DNA of 64,000 nt from Methylophilus sp. (GTDB lineage: Bacteria; Pseudomonadota; Gammaproteobacteria; Burkholderiales; Methylophilaceae). This document shows, in pieces, positions 1-7,708 of the stretch. The stretch spans positions 1 to 64,000 of the forward strand of contig NZ_SSGF01000016.1 of the NCBI RefSeq assembly GCF_008015755.1. Reading direction: 5' to 3'. Within the stretch, counting starts at the first letter, position 1; the number at the start of each line of letters is the position of its first letter. The notes beneath the pieces are model-generated. The model was not told the DNA's origin. It saw nothing but the letters and a program-made list of their open reading frames with translations, and did not search any database. A program made the position numbers and the translations under genes.

Positions 1-209
1 AGTGCGACAACATCTGCGCTCACTCCAGGGCGCTTTTGAAGCTCAATTTCATGCCGCCATTTGTAAAGGCTCTTTGTTGATACGCCAAGGCGTTGAGCAA
101 CATCCGCGACATCATGACCGCGTTCTGTGATTTGCTTTACAGCTTCGAACTTAAACTCGTCCGTGTATCTGATACCCTTCATGTAACTTACTCCGTTTGT
201 TTTAGACAT
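1..209 (-). CDS. IS3-family transposase OrfA, N-terminal part (truncated by window)
   Basis: The minus strand translates from ATG 209 (or the inner ATG at 182) as MSKTNGVSYMKGIRYTDEFK and onwards, with an HTH pattern including VADVAQRLGVSTKSLYKWRH. This is the DNA-binding helix-turn-helix of IS3/IS911 OrfA proteins, which bind the element's ends and are fused to the DDE OrfB by programmed frameshifting. The reading frame is open to the window edge and only about 69 codons are visible. The inner ATG followed by KGIRYTDEFK resembles the usual OrfA start. Whether the copy is intact cannot be judged. Confidence 0.8.
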   Translation of the reverse strand, partial: MSKTNGVSYMKGIRYTDEFKFEAVKQITERGHDVADVAQRLGVSTKSLYKWRHEIELQKRPGVSADVVA

Positions 210-241
210 TATGATTTGTCTAGCAGAGCGGGTGAAGTCCA
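1..241 (-). mobile_element. IS3-family insertion sequence, one end, cut by the window edge
   Basis: The stretch contains the beginning of an IS3-type orfA read leftwards. Upstream of its ATG (209) the minus strand begins TGGACTTCACCC around position 241, which has the TG start typical of IS3 ends. After that the sequence changes to an ordinary gene terminator, so 241 is my estimate of the element's boundary. The other end, the orfB part and the target duplication lie outside the window, so neither the terminal repeat nor the subgroup can be confirmed. Confidence 0.6.
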
Positions 242-253
242 AACCTGCAAAAT

Positions 254-282
254 AAAAACACCTCTTAATTTGAGGTGTTTTT
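254..282 (-). terminator. Intrinsic terminator downstream of the arsR-type gene
   Basis: An 11-bp perfect stem (arms 254-264 and 272-282, AAAAACACCTC pairing with GAGGTGTTTTT, 7-nt loop) lies 19 bases beyond the stop of the ArsR gene. A-tracts on one side and T-tracts on the other make it a likely bidirectional terminator between the insertion sequence and the regulator. Confidence 0.75.
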
Positions 283-300
283 CAACAATAAATCATACTG

Positions 301-612
301 TTATGATTTATTAAGTGCAGTTAAAACCGACTGCAACACCCCAGGAAACTTCTGCTCAATCTCTGCCACCCTCAGCGCATTCATATGCTCGGTGCCTTCA
401 ATTAAGGTTTCGACTAATCCGGCTGCGCGCAAAATTTTAAAGTGATGCGACAGGCTGGATTTAGGGCGATTCAAGTCAAACTCACCGCACGTCATTTTGC
501 GCCCAGCATTGGCCAGTTGCCCGACGATCTCAAGCCGCGTGGGGTCAGACAGCGCATACATAATGTCGGTCAATTCGACTTGATCAATATTGGGATGTTT
601 TATTTGCCGCAT
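301..612 (-). CDS. ArsR/SmtB-family transcriptional repressor
   Basis: This 103-residue winged-helix protein has the ArsR core: ALSDPTRLEIVGQLA near residue 25, and KSSLSHHFKILRAAGLVET as the recognition helix and wing around residues 50-70. It has no obvious paired cysteine metal site; its one cysteine (in MTCGEFD) is a possible redox or thiol sensor. It is transcribed divergently from the xenobiotic reductase gene, and a perfect 13-bp inverted repeat sits between the two starts, so it most likely represses the reductase and itself. The ligand is unknown; an electrophile or redox signal would suit the target. Confidence 0.85.
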   Translation of the reverse strand: MRQIKHPNIDQVELTDIMYALSDPTRLEIVGQLANAGRKMTCGEFDLNRPKSSLSHHFKILRAAGLVETLIEGTEHMNALRVAEIEQKFPGVLQSVLTALNKS

Positions 613-642
613 TTAATAATTTTACCTGAGGGCTTGATATTA

Positions 643-674
643 TTCTATTGTTCGATTATATTCGAACAATAGAA
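643..674. promoter_or_regulatory. Probable ArsR operator, 13-bp perfect palindrome
   Basis: Arms TTCTATTGTTCGA (643-655) and TCGAACAATAGAA (662-674) are exact inverted copies around a 6-bp spacer. The palindrome lies between the divergent repressor (start 612) and xenA (start 723), where an ArsR dimer would block both promoters. Its length and symmetry fit ArsR operators; binding is inferred. Confidence 0.7.
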
Positions 675-722
675 GTTAACACCAGATTTGATTAACCAAT
701 TCAACACGCCCAAAGGATGATG

Positions 723-1829
723 ATGGCAGATTTATTTTCCAGCTACCAATTAAAGGATGTCACGCTCAGAAACCGCATCGCGATTCCGCCGATGTGCCAA
801 TACATGGCCGAAGACGGCCTGGTGAATGACTGGCATTTGGCGCATTACACCAGCCTGGCACGCGGCGGCAGCGGCTTGGTGATTGTAGAAGCCACAGGTG
901 TGGCGCCTGAAGGCCGCATCACGCCGGGTTGCCTGGGCATCTGGAATGATGCACAAGCTGAAAAACTGCGTGAAATTGCAGCGGCCATTAAAGCGGCTGG
1001 TGCGGTGCCTGGCATCCAGATTGCACACGCTGGCCGCAAAGCCAGTGCCAACAAACCTTGGGAAGGCGACGACCATCTGCCAGCAAATGATCCGCGCGCT
1101 TGGCAACCGATCGCCCCGTCAGCGATTGCCTTTGGTGGTGATTTGCCACGTGTCCCAAAAGCAATGACGATAGAAGATATCAACCGCGTAAAAGCTGACT
1201 TTGTGGCCGCCGCCAAACGTGCGCGGGATGCAGGCTTTGAGTGGCTGGAAATCCACTTTGCGCATGGCTACCTCGGACAAAGTTTTACCTCTGCACATTC
1301 TAACCAACGCACCGATAGTTACGGCGGCAGTTTCGAGAACCGCTCGCGCTTCACCATCGAAACTCTGGAAGCCATCCGCGATGTGTGGCCAGAAAACCTG
1401 CCACTGACCGCACGATTTGGCGTCATTGAATACGATGGCAAAGATGAAGAAACCTTGAGTGAGTCGATTCAGCTAGTGAAAGCCTGGAAACAGCGCGGCC
1501 TGGATATGCTGAGTGTGAGTGTCGGCTTCACAATCCCTGAAACCAATATCCCCTGGGGACCGGCATTTTTGGCCCCCATTGCCCAGCGCGTACGTAATGA
1601 GGCCGGTATTCCAGTGTCATCCGCGTGGGGCTTTGGTGCGCCGTCATTGGCAGACAACGCGATCCGCAAACAAGAGCTGGACCTGGCCATGATAGGCCGC
1701 GCCCACCTCGAAAACCCGAATTGGCCCTATTTCGCTGCCAAGCAACTCGGCAAAGAAAACGCAGCCTGGGTGCTGCCTGCGCCTTATGCGCACTGGCTGG
1801 CAAGGTATCACAGCCCAACCCAAGACTAA
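723..1829 (+). CDS. xenA: Old-yellow-enzyme family xenobiotic reductase (XenA-like NADPH:flavin oxidoreductase)
   Basis: The gene encodes an FMN-dependent ene-reductase that reduces activated C=C bonds, nitro compounds and similar electrophiles with NAD(P)H. With the start at the third of three consecutive ATGs (723, 6 bases after AAAGG) the protein is 368 residues. The class-defining PPMCQY cysteine then falls at residue 25, and the substrate-binding histidines of EIHFAHGYL fall at 178 and 181, the positions I recall for Pseudomonas XenA. GIQIAHAGRKAS, the SYGGSFENRSRF stretch and the C-terminal PAPYAHWLARY also agree. It is divergent from an ArsR repressor, so expression is probably induced by an electrophile. 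A strong terminator follows. Confidence 0.9.
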   Translation: MADLFSSYQLKDVTLRNRIAIPPMCQYMAEDGLVNDWHLAHYTSLARGGSGLVIVEATGVAPEGRITPGCLGIWNDAQAEKLREIAAAIKAAGAVPGIQIAHAGRKASANKPWEGDDHLPANDPRAWQPIAPSAIAFGGDLPRVPKAMTIEDINRVKADFVAAAKRARDAGFEWLEIHFAHGYLGQSFTSAHSNQRTDSYGGSFENRSRFTIETLEAIRDVWPENLPLTARFGVIEYDGKDEETLSESIQLVKAWKQRGLDMLSVSVGFTIPETNIPWGPAFLAPIAQRVRNEAGIPVSSAWGFGAPSLADNAIRKQELDLAMIGRAHLENPNWPYFAAKQLGKENAAWVLPAPYAHWLARYHSPTQD

Positions 1830-1848
1830 GACGACGCGTGTGCCGTGC

Positions 1849-1877
1849 AAAAAACCTGCCTTCTGGCAGGTTTTTTT
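1849..1877 (+). terminator. Intrinsic terminator of xenA
   Basis: A stem AAAACCTGCC / GGCAGGTTTT with a 4-base loop is followed by a run of seven T. It lies 20 bases beyond the xenA stop. Confidence 0.9.
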
Positions 1878-1917
1878 ATATCGGCCTGATATCGTTTTAA
1901 GGCTTAAAAAAGCTAAA

Positions 1918-1941
1918 GGCTGTCAGCGCCCACTGACAGCC
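1918..1941. other. Perfect 9-bp hairpin in the xenA / EF-hand gene interval
   Basis: GGCTGTCAG (1918-1926) and CTGACAGCC (1933-1941) pair exactly around CGCCCA. There is no T-tract after it, so it is not a simple terminator. It lies about 110 bases upstream of the EF-hand/BON gene and may be an operator or an mRNA leader structure. The rest of 1878-2052 shows nothing definite. Confidence 0.4.
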
Positions 1942-2052
1942 GAATCAGCATTGCGAGGATGTTGTGAATAAACATATCGCCGTAGTATGGATAGTAACAA
2001 GACAAATTTATAAAGCAATGTTTTGTGCCTTCATCAACTAAGGAAAAATATC

Positions 2053-2562
2053 ATGAAAACATCTATTAAAACCAACGTGTTAGCAGCGACTTTCATTTGT
2101 ATTGCCTCAACCCATGCGATGGCTTTCGATACAGATGAAATCAAAGACAATCAAGCGCCGTTGTCTACTGAATTTAATCAGCTTGATAAATCAGGGGATG
2201 GATTGCTTTCATACACCGAAGCCTCAGAAGATAAGCTTTTTACCAAAAAGCACTTTGCCAAGGCGGATGTAGATAAGGATGGCACCTTGAATCAAGACGA
2301 GTATTCCACTTATAAATCTAAGGCCGTTAAGAAAAACGTGTCTCGCGTGGTGGATGATAGTTTGATTACCACTAAGGCGAAGGAAGAATTGTTGAGAGCC
2401 AAAGATATCAAGAGCTTACAGATCAGTGTAGAAACTTACAAAGGTGAAGTGATCCTGAGTGGTTTTGTTGAAAACGCCGCGATGAAAGAAAAAGCAGAGA
2501 AAATCGTCGCAAAAATTGAAGGTGTGAAAGCGGTGAAGAACAGTTTAGAAGTTAAAAGCTAA
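2053..2562 (+). CDS. Exported EF-hand and BON-domain protein
   Basis: The start is ATG 2053, preceded by AAGGAAA. The 169-residue product has a signal peptide ending near AHAMA. Two canonical 12-residue EF-hand loops follow, DKSGDGLLSYTE and DVDKDGTLNQDE, with acidic residues at loop positions 1, 3, 5 and 12. The C-terminal part (from about VVDDSLITTKAKEELL) is a BON domain, a module of periplasmic, osmotically induced proteins such as OsmY that contacts membranes or ligands. A calcium-responsive envelope protein is a reasonable inference. A paralogue with the same architecture lies at 12,838-13,353. Confidence 0.8.
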   Translation: MKTSIKTNVLAATFICIASTHAMAFDTDEIKDNQAPLSTEFNQLDKSGDGLLSYTEASEDKLFTKKHFAKADVDKDGTLNQDEYSTYKSKAVKKNVSRVVDDSLITTKAKEELLRAKDIKSLQISVETYKGEVILSGFVENAAMKEKAEKIVAKIEGVKAVKNSLEVKS

Positions 2563-2580
2563 CTGCATACGCCAGAAAAC

Positions 2581-2609
2581 ACAACGGCCTCCAATTTGGA
2601 GGCCGTTGT
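2581..2609. terminator. 13-bp perfect hairpin between convergent genes
   Basis: ACAACGGCCTCCA (2581-2593) pairs exactly with TGGAGGCCGTTGT (2597-2609). It lies between the convergent EF-hand/BON and ammonium transporter genes. T-runs are short, but the position and stability support a bidirectional terminator. Confidence 0.65.
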
Positions 2610-2652
2610 CTATGGAATGCAGTGAAAGTGCATCGAAGTCTTGAGATCAGAT

Positions 2653-3843
2653 TTAATCGCCAGACACTGACGGAATTTTATGAATACTTAAATCTGCGCC
2701 ATCAAACTCTGACTCGGCATCTAAGCGAATACCAACCATTTTCTTGATCAAGCCATAAACAATGACACCGCCGACCAGGGCAATGGTCACGCCGACCAGC
2801 GTGCCGATGATCTGGCTGATCACACTGACGCCACCCATGCCACCTAATGCTGAGCAGCCGAAAATACCAGCGGCAATGCCACCCCAGGCGCCACATAAGC
2901 CGTGCAGTGGCCAGACGCCAAGTACGTCATCAATTTTTAAGCGGTTTTGAGTGACGGTAAACGCCCATACAAACAGCGAGCCTGCCACGGCACCCGTGAC
3001 TAATGCGCCTAACGGGTGCATGACGTCAGAGCCAGCACAGACGGCGACCAGGCCCGCCAAAGGGCCGTTGTGGACAAAACCTGGGTCATTTTTACCCAGC
3101 ACCAGTGCGGCCAGGGTGCCGCCGACCAAGGCCATGAGTGAGTTGACGGCAACCAGGCCAGAGATATTTTGAATTGCTTGTGCCGACATGACGTTAAAGC
3201 CAAACCAGCCGACCGTGAGTATCCAGGCGCCTAAAGCGAGAAAAGGAATATTTGACGGTGGGTAGGCATGCAAGCGGCCATCTTTGGTATAGCGGCCATT
3301 GCGCGCGCCCAGTAACACCACCGCAGCCAGCGCGATCCAGCCGCCCATGGCATGCACGACCACCGAGCCGGCAAAGTCATGAAAGCCAGCGCCAAAGCTG
3401 GTTTTTAACCAGTCTTGAAAGCCAAAATGGTTGTTCCAGGCGATGCCTTCAAAAAACGGGTAAACAAAACCGACAATTAAAAAGGTTGCGGCCATTTGCG
3501 GGTTGAATTTGGCGCGTTCAGCAATGCCGCCGGAGACAATGGCTGGGATGGCTGCGGCAAAGGTGAGCAGAAAAAAGAATTTGACCAGGTCATAGCCACT
3601 TTTCGCCGCCAAGACATCGGCGCCGCTGAAAAAATTGATACCGTAAGCAATGCTATAACCAATGAAAAAATAGGCAATGGTAGACACGCAAAAATCCACC
3701 ATAATTTTAACCAGGGCATTGACCTGGTTTTTTTGACGCACGGTGCCGACTTCTAAAAAGGCAAACCCGGCATGCATCGCCAGCACCATAATGGCCCCAA
3801 GCAATACAAACAAGACGTCATTCGCTGACACTAATGCTTCCAT
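2653..3843 (-). CDS. amt: Ammonium transporter, Amt/MEP family
   Basis: This is an inner-membrane ammonium channel of about 396 residues with the usual eleven hydrophobic segments. Diagnostic stretches include the N-terminal MHAGFAFLEVGTVRQKN, then AIVSGGIAERAKF, HDFAGSVVVHAMGG (first pore histidine) and VLGVWPLHGLCGAWGG (second pore histidine). The start at 3843 is chosen because GGAGAG precedes it by a few bases; an upstream in-frame ATG at 3873 lacks such a site. No glnK gene is adjacent, although amt is commonly paired with one. Upstream lie a sigma54-like promoter and NtrC-like sites, so it is probably induced by nitrogen limitation. Confidence 0.93.
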   Translation of the reverse strand: MEALVSANDVLFVLLGAIMVLAMHAGFAFLEVGTVRQKNQVNALVKIMVDFCVSTIAYFFIGYSIAYGINFFSGADVLAAKSGYDLVKFFFLLTFAAAIPAIVSGGIAERAKFNPQMAATFLIVGFVYPFFEGIAWNNHFGFQDWLKTSFGAGFHDFAGSVVVHAMGGWIALAAVVLLGARNGRYTKDGRLHAYPPSNIPFLALGAWILTVGWFGFNVMSAQAIQNISGLVAVNSLMALVGGTLAALVLGKNDPGFVHNGPLAGLVAVCAGSDVMHPLGALVTGAVAGSLFVWAFTVTQNRLKIDDVLGVWPLHGLCGAWGGIAAGIFGCSALGGMGGVSVISQIIGTLVGVTIALVGGVIVYGLIKKMVGIRLDAESEFDGADLSIHKIPSVSGD

Positions 3844-3932
3844 TTCGCTCTCCGAACTATAGTTTTTATACAAAAGTTTTTTATATAGGCGCGTTTTGCC
3901 TTACGGCACGCTTTTTTATTGCGCATGTGGAA

Positions 3933-3948
3933 AGCAAATATCAGACCA
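3933..3948 (-). promoter_or_regulatory. Sigma54-type promoter of amt
   Basis: The minus strand reads TGGTCTGATATTTGCT. The GG and GC doublets are separated by exactly ten bases, and the -12 part TTGCT is consensus; the -24 part keeps GG but differs from TGGCAC at three bases. A transcript starting about 12 bases downstream would have a leader of roughly 75 bases. Confidence 0.6.
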
Positions 3949-3997
3949 TTTGTATGTGGTTGATTTTAAAGGCAGGAGATTTTAGCTTACCCGCATA

Positions 3998-4046
3998 ACG
4001 CACCAAAAACGAACCAACTAAAGTGCATTGCACATTTTTGGTGCGT
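3998..4046 (-). promoter_or_regulatory. Probable NtrC enhancer region of amt (long inverted repeat)
   Basis: Outer arms ACGCACCAAAAA (3998-4009) and TTTTTGGTGCGT (4035-4046) are exact inverted copies. On the minus strand GCACCAAAAATGTGC (4044 to 4030) is close to the NtrC pattern GCACC-N5-GGTGC, and a weaker second site overlaps 4011-4026. The sites lie about 90 bases upstream of the sigma54 element, a normal enhancer distance. The same hairpin could also work as a terminator for the flanking minus-strand gene. Confidence 0.5.
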
Positions 4047-4048
4047 TT

Positions 4049-4723
4049 TTACATAATCTCGGGCGGTTGCAGCTGTTTGAGCATTTCAACCGCATCGGGA
4101 TGCGCCGCCCAAAAGTAGTAAAACTCACGCACAGCATTTAAAAACAGGTGGCGGGTATTTTTGAGGTTAAACAAAGGTAAAGTGGCATCGGCAGTGATGC
4201 GGAAAGCATTTTTTTCTGTCATCGGTGCTTCACGCAAACGCAGTAGCATCAGCTTGGCCATCCGCGTGCGCAGCTCGATGTCCATCTCCTGCTTGTGCTC
4301 CATCGATTTAAGCGCTTTCACATAGCCATTGAGCGCCCACAACTCCGAGGTTTCAAATTTTTCAGACTGCAAGGCTGGCCAGACGGATTGCAAGTCGATG
4401 ACGGCAGGTTGCCAACTGATGGGGTGCAACTCAAATCCCACTGTATCTGCGTATTGCATGACCGCTTTAACATCGCCACGCCAAAACGGATAAAACTCGC
4501 GGATAATAGCGAGCAATTCCGGCCAACGTTGCGCCGGTTTATCGGCCAGGCAATCGTCAACCGCCTGGCGATAGGCGGTGCTGGTAGACTCTTGGCCTGC
4601 CAGCAATGGCGTTAACTCTGCCAGTAAGGCATCGCGTTGCGCCATAATGGCAGCATCCGCGCCCTTGCCATGCAATAAATTATAATAAGCTTGAATAGCG
4701 TCTGCTTCGCGACTTGAACTCAT
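4049..4723 (-). CDS. Conserved hypothetical protein, helical, unknown function
   Basis: The product is about 225 residues, rich in Ala, Leu and Glu and predicted by eye to be mostly helical, with no signal peptide, membrane segment or motif I recognise. The start is uncertain. ATG 4723 is chosen because the preceding 16 codons are Ser-rich and look like leader DNA, but a GTG at 4771 with AAAGG upstream is possible. It is divergent from the DUF3301 gene, and the short gap must hold both promoters. The sequence gives no functional clue. Confidence 0.6.
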   Translation of the reverse strand: MSSSREADAIQAYYNLLHGKGADAAIMAQRDALLAELTPLLAGQESTSTAYRQAVDDCLADKPAQRWPELLAIIREFYPFWRGDVKAVMQYADTVGFELHPISWQPAVIDLQSVWPALQSEKFETSELWALNGYVKALKSMEHKQEMDIELRTRMAKLMLLRLREAPMTEKNAFRITADATLPLFNLKNTRHLFLNAVREFYYFWAAHPDAVEMLKQLQPPEIM

Positions 4724-4804
4724 GACAGGCTGCACTGATATAGAGGAATATGAACTTGAAACATCATACACTGAAACCTTTGATCGCTTTATGGGAGAAC
4801 AACA

Positions 4805-5113
4805 ATGGCTGAATGGGCTTTATTAGCCATTTTAATCGCGGGTGCATGGTTTTGGATGGACTCTGTGGCCAAACGCGAAGCGGCGTTAAAGATAGGCCGT
4901 CAATTGGCAGAGCGTTGCCATTTGCAGTTTTTAGACGAAACCGTTGCCTGCTCGCGCGTCGGCTTTGCCCGCGATGGCAATGGCCGTATGCAATTGCAGC
5001 GCACGTATACCTTTGACGTCTCCAGCCAGGGCGTGGAGCGTATGGCCTGCCATTTGCAACTGCGCGGCGCGCAACTGGTGGCCTGGCACATTCCACCCTA
5101 CGCAGCGCAATAA
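4805..5113 (+). CDS. DUF3301-type small membrane-anchored protein
   Basis: This 102-residue protein has an N-terminal hydrophobic helix (AEWALLAILIAGAWFWMDS) followed by a soluble domain. The pattern REAA...AERCHLQFLDETVA...RDGNGRMQLQRTYTF is what I recognise as the DUF3301 family, common in beta- and gammaproteobacteria and without a known function. GGGAGAACAAC before the ATG supports the start. It lies 13 bases upstream of gluQ and is probably co-transcribed with it. Confidence 0.75.
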   Translation: MAEWALLAILIAGAWFWMDSVAKREAALKIGRQLAERCHLQFLDETVACSRVGFARDGNGRMQLQRTYTFDVSSQGVERMACHLQLRGAQLVAWHIPPYAAQ

Positions 5114-5126
5114 TACCCACTCAAAC

Positions 5127-5999
5127 ATGGTCGTCGGCCGCTTTGCCCCCTCGCCCACCGGGCCCTTGCATTTTGGCTCACTGGTCGCTGCAGTCGCCAG
5201 TTATTGCGATGCCAAAAGCCGTGGCGGGCAATGGCTGTTGCGCATAGAAGACGTAGACCAAACACGGCATGTGGCGAGCGCCAGTGATGACATCATTCGT
5301 ACCCTGCAACGCTATGGCTTTGTGTGGGATGGCGACATTGTTTATCAAAGCCAGCGCAGTGCACACTACCAAACCGCCCTGGCACAATTGCAGCAACGTG
5401 GCTTGGCTTATCCCTGTACTTGCTCACGCAAGGAAATTGCTGACTCCAGCACATTGCTCGGCATAGAAGGTGCCATTTATCCTGGCATCTGTTTGCAACA
5501 TGCCACCAAACCCGGCGCCGCCGCTGCCTGGCGCATTAAAACAGACGCGCAAACCATCCGTTTTGCAGACCAGATGCAAGGCCAGCAGCAACACCAGATG
5601 GCGAGTGACATTGGTGACTTTGTGGTGAAACGCGCCGATGGATTATTCAGCTATCAATTAGCAGTGGTGGTGGATGATGCCTTGCAAGGCGTGACGCATG
5701 TGGTGCGTGGGGCAGATTTGCTCAACTCCACCACGCGGCAAATTTACCTGCAACAATTACTGGGCTACCCAACACCGGTCTACGCACATATTCCACTGGT
5801 ACTCAATGCTGACGGCCAAAAACTGAGCAAACAGACTTTAGCGACCGCCTTACCAGAGGATAATGTTGTCGCAACGCTTGTCGCCGCACTCAGCTTCTTA
5901 AAACAAACGCTCCCCGCCGATGTGCAGTCATTCGCAGTAGCAGACCTATGGCAATGGGCCATCGCGCACTGGCAGTTGCCGAAAATTACCCGCCGTTAA
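5127..5999 (+). CDS. gluQ: Glutamyl-Q tRNA(Asp) synthetase
   Basis: The enzyme activates glutamate and attaches it to the queuosine base of tRNA(Asp). It is a 290-residue paralogue of the glutamyl-tRNA synthetase catalytic half without an anticodon-binding domain. Visible are FAPSPTGPLHFGSL (the HIGH-type motif), the zinc-binding CTC...C pattern near residues 95-120, DDALQGVTHVVRGADLL, and KLSKQ in place of KMSKS. The start at 5127 begins the family's usual N-terminus GRFAPSPTG; longer in-frame starts overlap the preceding gene. It follows the DUF3301 gene directly. Confidence 0.92.
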   Translation: MVVGRFAPSPTGPLHFGSLVAAVASYCDAKSRGGQWLLRIEDVDQTRHVASASDDIIRTLQRYGFVWDGDIVYQSQRSAHYQTALAQLQQRGLAYPCTCSRKEIADSSTLLGIEGAIYPGICLQHATKPGAAAAWRIKTDAQTIRFADQMQGQQQHQMASDIGDFVVKRADGLFSYQLAVVVDDALQGVTHVVRGADLLNSTTRQIYLQQLLGYPTPVYAHIPLVLNADGQKLSKQTLATALPEDNVVATLVAALSFLKQTLPADVQSFAVADLWQWAIAHWQLPKITRR

Positions 6000-6034
6000 C
6001 AATCTGCCTGGCCGCACAATGGTAAAATAGCCAT

Positions 6035-6907
6035 ATGAACCAAGATCGCAACCAAGACCAATTACACCCGTTTATTTTTGAGCAGTCAGCCGTGCGTGGC
6101 AACTGTGTCCAGCTAGACCAAAGCCTGCTGACTGCGCTGGAGCACCAGACATTGCCACCAGCGCTGAAAAAAGTCATCGGCGAATTTACTGCCGCCAGCG
6201 TGCTGCTCACTGCCACGTTAAAAATGCAAGGCAAGATGATTTTACAATTACAAAGTCAGGGCGCGCTGCAACTGCTGGTGGTGGAATGTACCTCACAGCT
6301 CAATATTCGAACCACGGCTAAAGTTGGGAGTGAGTTACCTGGCGACCAGCTCACCGACTGGATCAAACAAGGGCAACTAGTGATTACCCTGATGCCAGAA
6401 GAGGGCGAGCCGTATCAAGGCATCGTGCCGCTAGAGGGCGACAGTATCGCCAGCATGCTGGAAAACTACATGCTGCGCTCACAACAAATTGATACGCGTT
6501 TGTGGTTAGCCTCAGATGGCGAACGCGCCTCAGGCCTGCTGCTGCAAAAACTGCCGCAACAGCAAGAAAGCGACCTCGATTGCTGGAACCGTGTGCAACA
6601 CCTGGCAGGCACGGTGACAGACCAGGAATTGTTAAACCTGGACACGGTTACCTTGCTGCAACGCCTGTTTGTAGAAGAAGATGTGCGTTTGTTTAGTGGC
6701 CGCGAAGTGCTCGCATTTTGCAGTTGTTCACAAACCAGCGTCATCAATATGCTGCAAATGCTGGGCGTGGCCGAAGTGCGCAGCATCATTGAAGAACAAG
6801 GCAGCGTGCAGATTCAGTGCGATTTTTGTAACAAACACTATGTGGTCGACGAGCAAGAAGCGCTGGGCTTATTTGACGAAGATGATGACCACGAGGTCAC
6901 ACACTAA
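6035..6907 (+). CDS. hslO: Hsp33 redox-regulated chaperone
   Basis: This cytoplasmic holdase is activated by oxidation. The 290-residue protein has the N-terminal chaperone fold and, at the C-terminus, the four zinc-binding cysteines as CSC (in AFCSCSQ) and CDFC, which form disulfides under oxidative stress. GAAYQGIVPL-type core residues appear as EPYQGIVPLEGDSIASMLENY. It follows gluQ by 35 bases on the same strand and converges with the methyltransferase gene, the stops being 6 bases apart. Confidence 0.93.
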   Translation: MNQDRNQDQLHPFIFEQSAVRGNCVQLDQSLLTALEHQTLPPALKKVIGEFTAASVLLTATLKMQGKMILQLQSQGALQLLVVECTSQLNIRTTAKVGSELPGDQLTDWIKQGQLVITLMPEEGEPYQGIVPLEGDSIASMLENYMLRSQQIDTRLWLASDGERASGLLLQKLPQQQESDLDCWNRVQHLAGTVTDQELLNLDTVTLLQRLFVEEDVRLFSGREVLAFCSCSQTSVINMLQMLGVAEVRSIIEEQGSVQIQCDFCNKHYVVDEQEALGLFDEDDDHEVTH

Positions 6908-6913
6908 AAATAG

Positions 6914-7708
6914 TTAATCCGCCAGCAAGCGTTGGCGCTGGCATTCAAACAGCGCCACCGCCGTCGCTGCCGCCGCATTCAGCGACTCCAGCGCCAAAGT
7001 GCCTTGATGCGCCATCGGGATAGTAATGCAAGTACTCACGGCAGATTGCAAGGCCGCAGAAATTCCCGCGCCTTCGTTACCCACCGCAAACAAGACCGGC
7101 TCACGCAAGGATTGCTGATACAAGCTGTCACCCTGCATGGTCAACGCCAGGGTGTTACCGGCAAACGCATTAACCACCTCAATCGCATCCACCGCTTCCA
7201 CCACCGGCAATACAAACTGCGCGCCCTGCCCGCCGCGCAAAGCCTTGGGTGACCAGGCATCGGTGCAGCCCTTGCTCAAGTAAGCCACCTGCACGCCCGC
7301 CGCAGCCGCCGTGCGCAACATACTACCCAAATTACCCGGGTCCTGAATATCCTCAATCAACAAGGCAAAATCCACGTGCTCAGGCAAGGCTGGCTCAGGA
7401 ATATCCACCAGCGCCATCACGCCACTGCTAGATGCCACTGGCGCCAGTTCGGCAAACATCAACGTCGGCAGCAACATGGTGTCCACATCAGACAATTGCT
7501 GAATCAACCCAGTCGCCTCAACCGTGCTATGCCCTTCTGGAATAATCAACAACCGCGGCTCACCATAGGTTTGATAATACGCCTCGATTAAATGCACGCC
7601 CTCAAGCAGCGTTGACGCTGTTTTTTTACGCTCGCGCGACTGATCGAGCAGTTTGCGTAGCTGTTTAAAAACGGGATTATCGCGGGAGGTAATGTGTTTG
7701 AAGGCCAT
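6914..7708 (-). CDS. TrmH/SpoU-family RNA 2'-O-methyltransferase
   Basis: This 264-residue SPOUT-class methyltransferase uses AdoMet to methylate ribose in rRNA or tRNA. It has an N-terminal substrate-binding domain beginning ITSRDNPVFKQLRKLL, then the three knot motifs: LLIEDIQDPGNLGSMLRTAA (motif 1), LFAVGNEGAGIS (motif 2) and ALESLNAAAATAVALFE (motif 3). The third motif is preceded by IPMAHQGT rather than the commoner IPM.G form. The architecture matches the RlmB/TrmH group with an L30e-like N-domain; the target nucleotide cannot be told from sequence. Confidence 0.88.
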   Translation of the reverse strand: MAFKHITSRDNPVFKQLRKLLDQSRERKKTASTLLEGVHLIEAYYQTYGEPRLLIIPEGHSTVEATGLIQQLSDVDTMLLPTLMFAELAPVASSSGVMALVDIPEPALPEHVDFALLIEDIQDPGNLGSMLRTAAAAGVQVAYLSKGCTDAWSPKALRGGQGAQFVLPVVEAVDAIEVVNAFAGNTLALTMQGDSLYQQSLREPVLFAVGNEGAGISAALQSAVSTCITIPMAHQGTLALESLNAAAATAVALFECQRQRLLAD

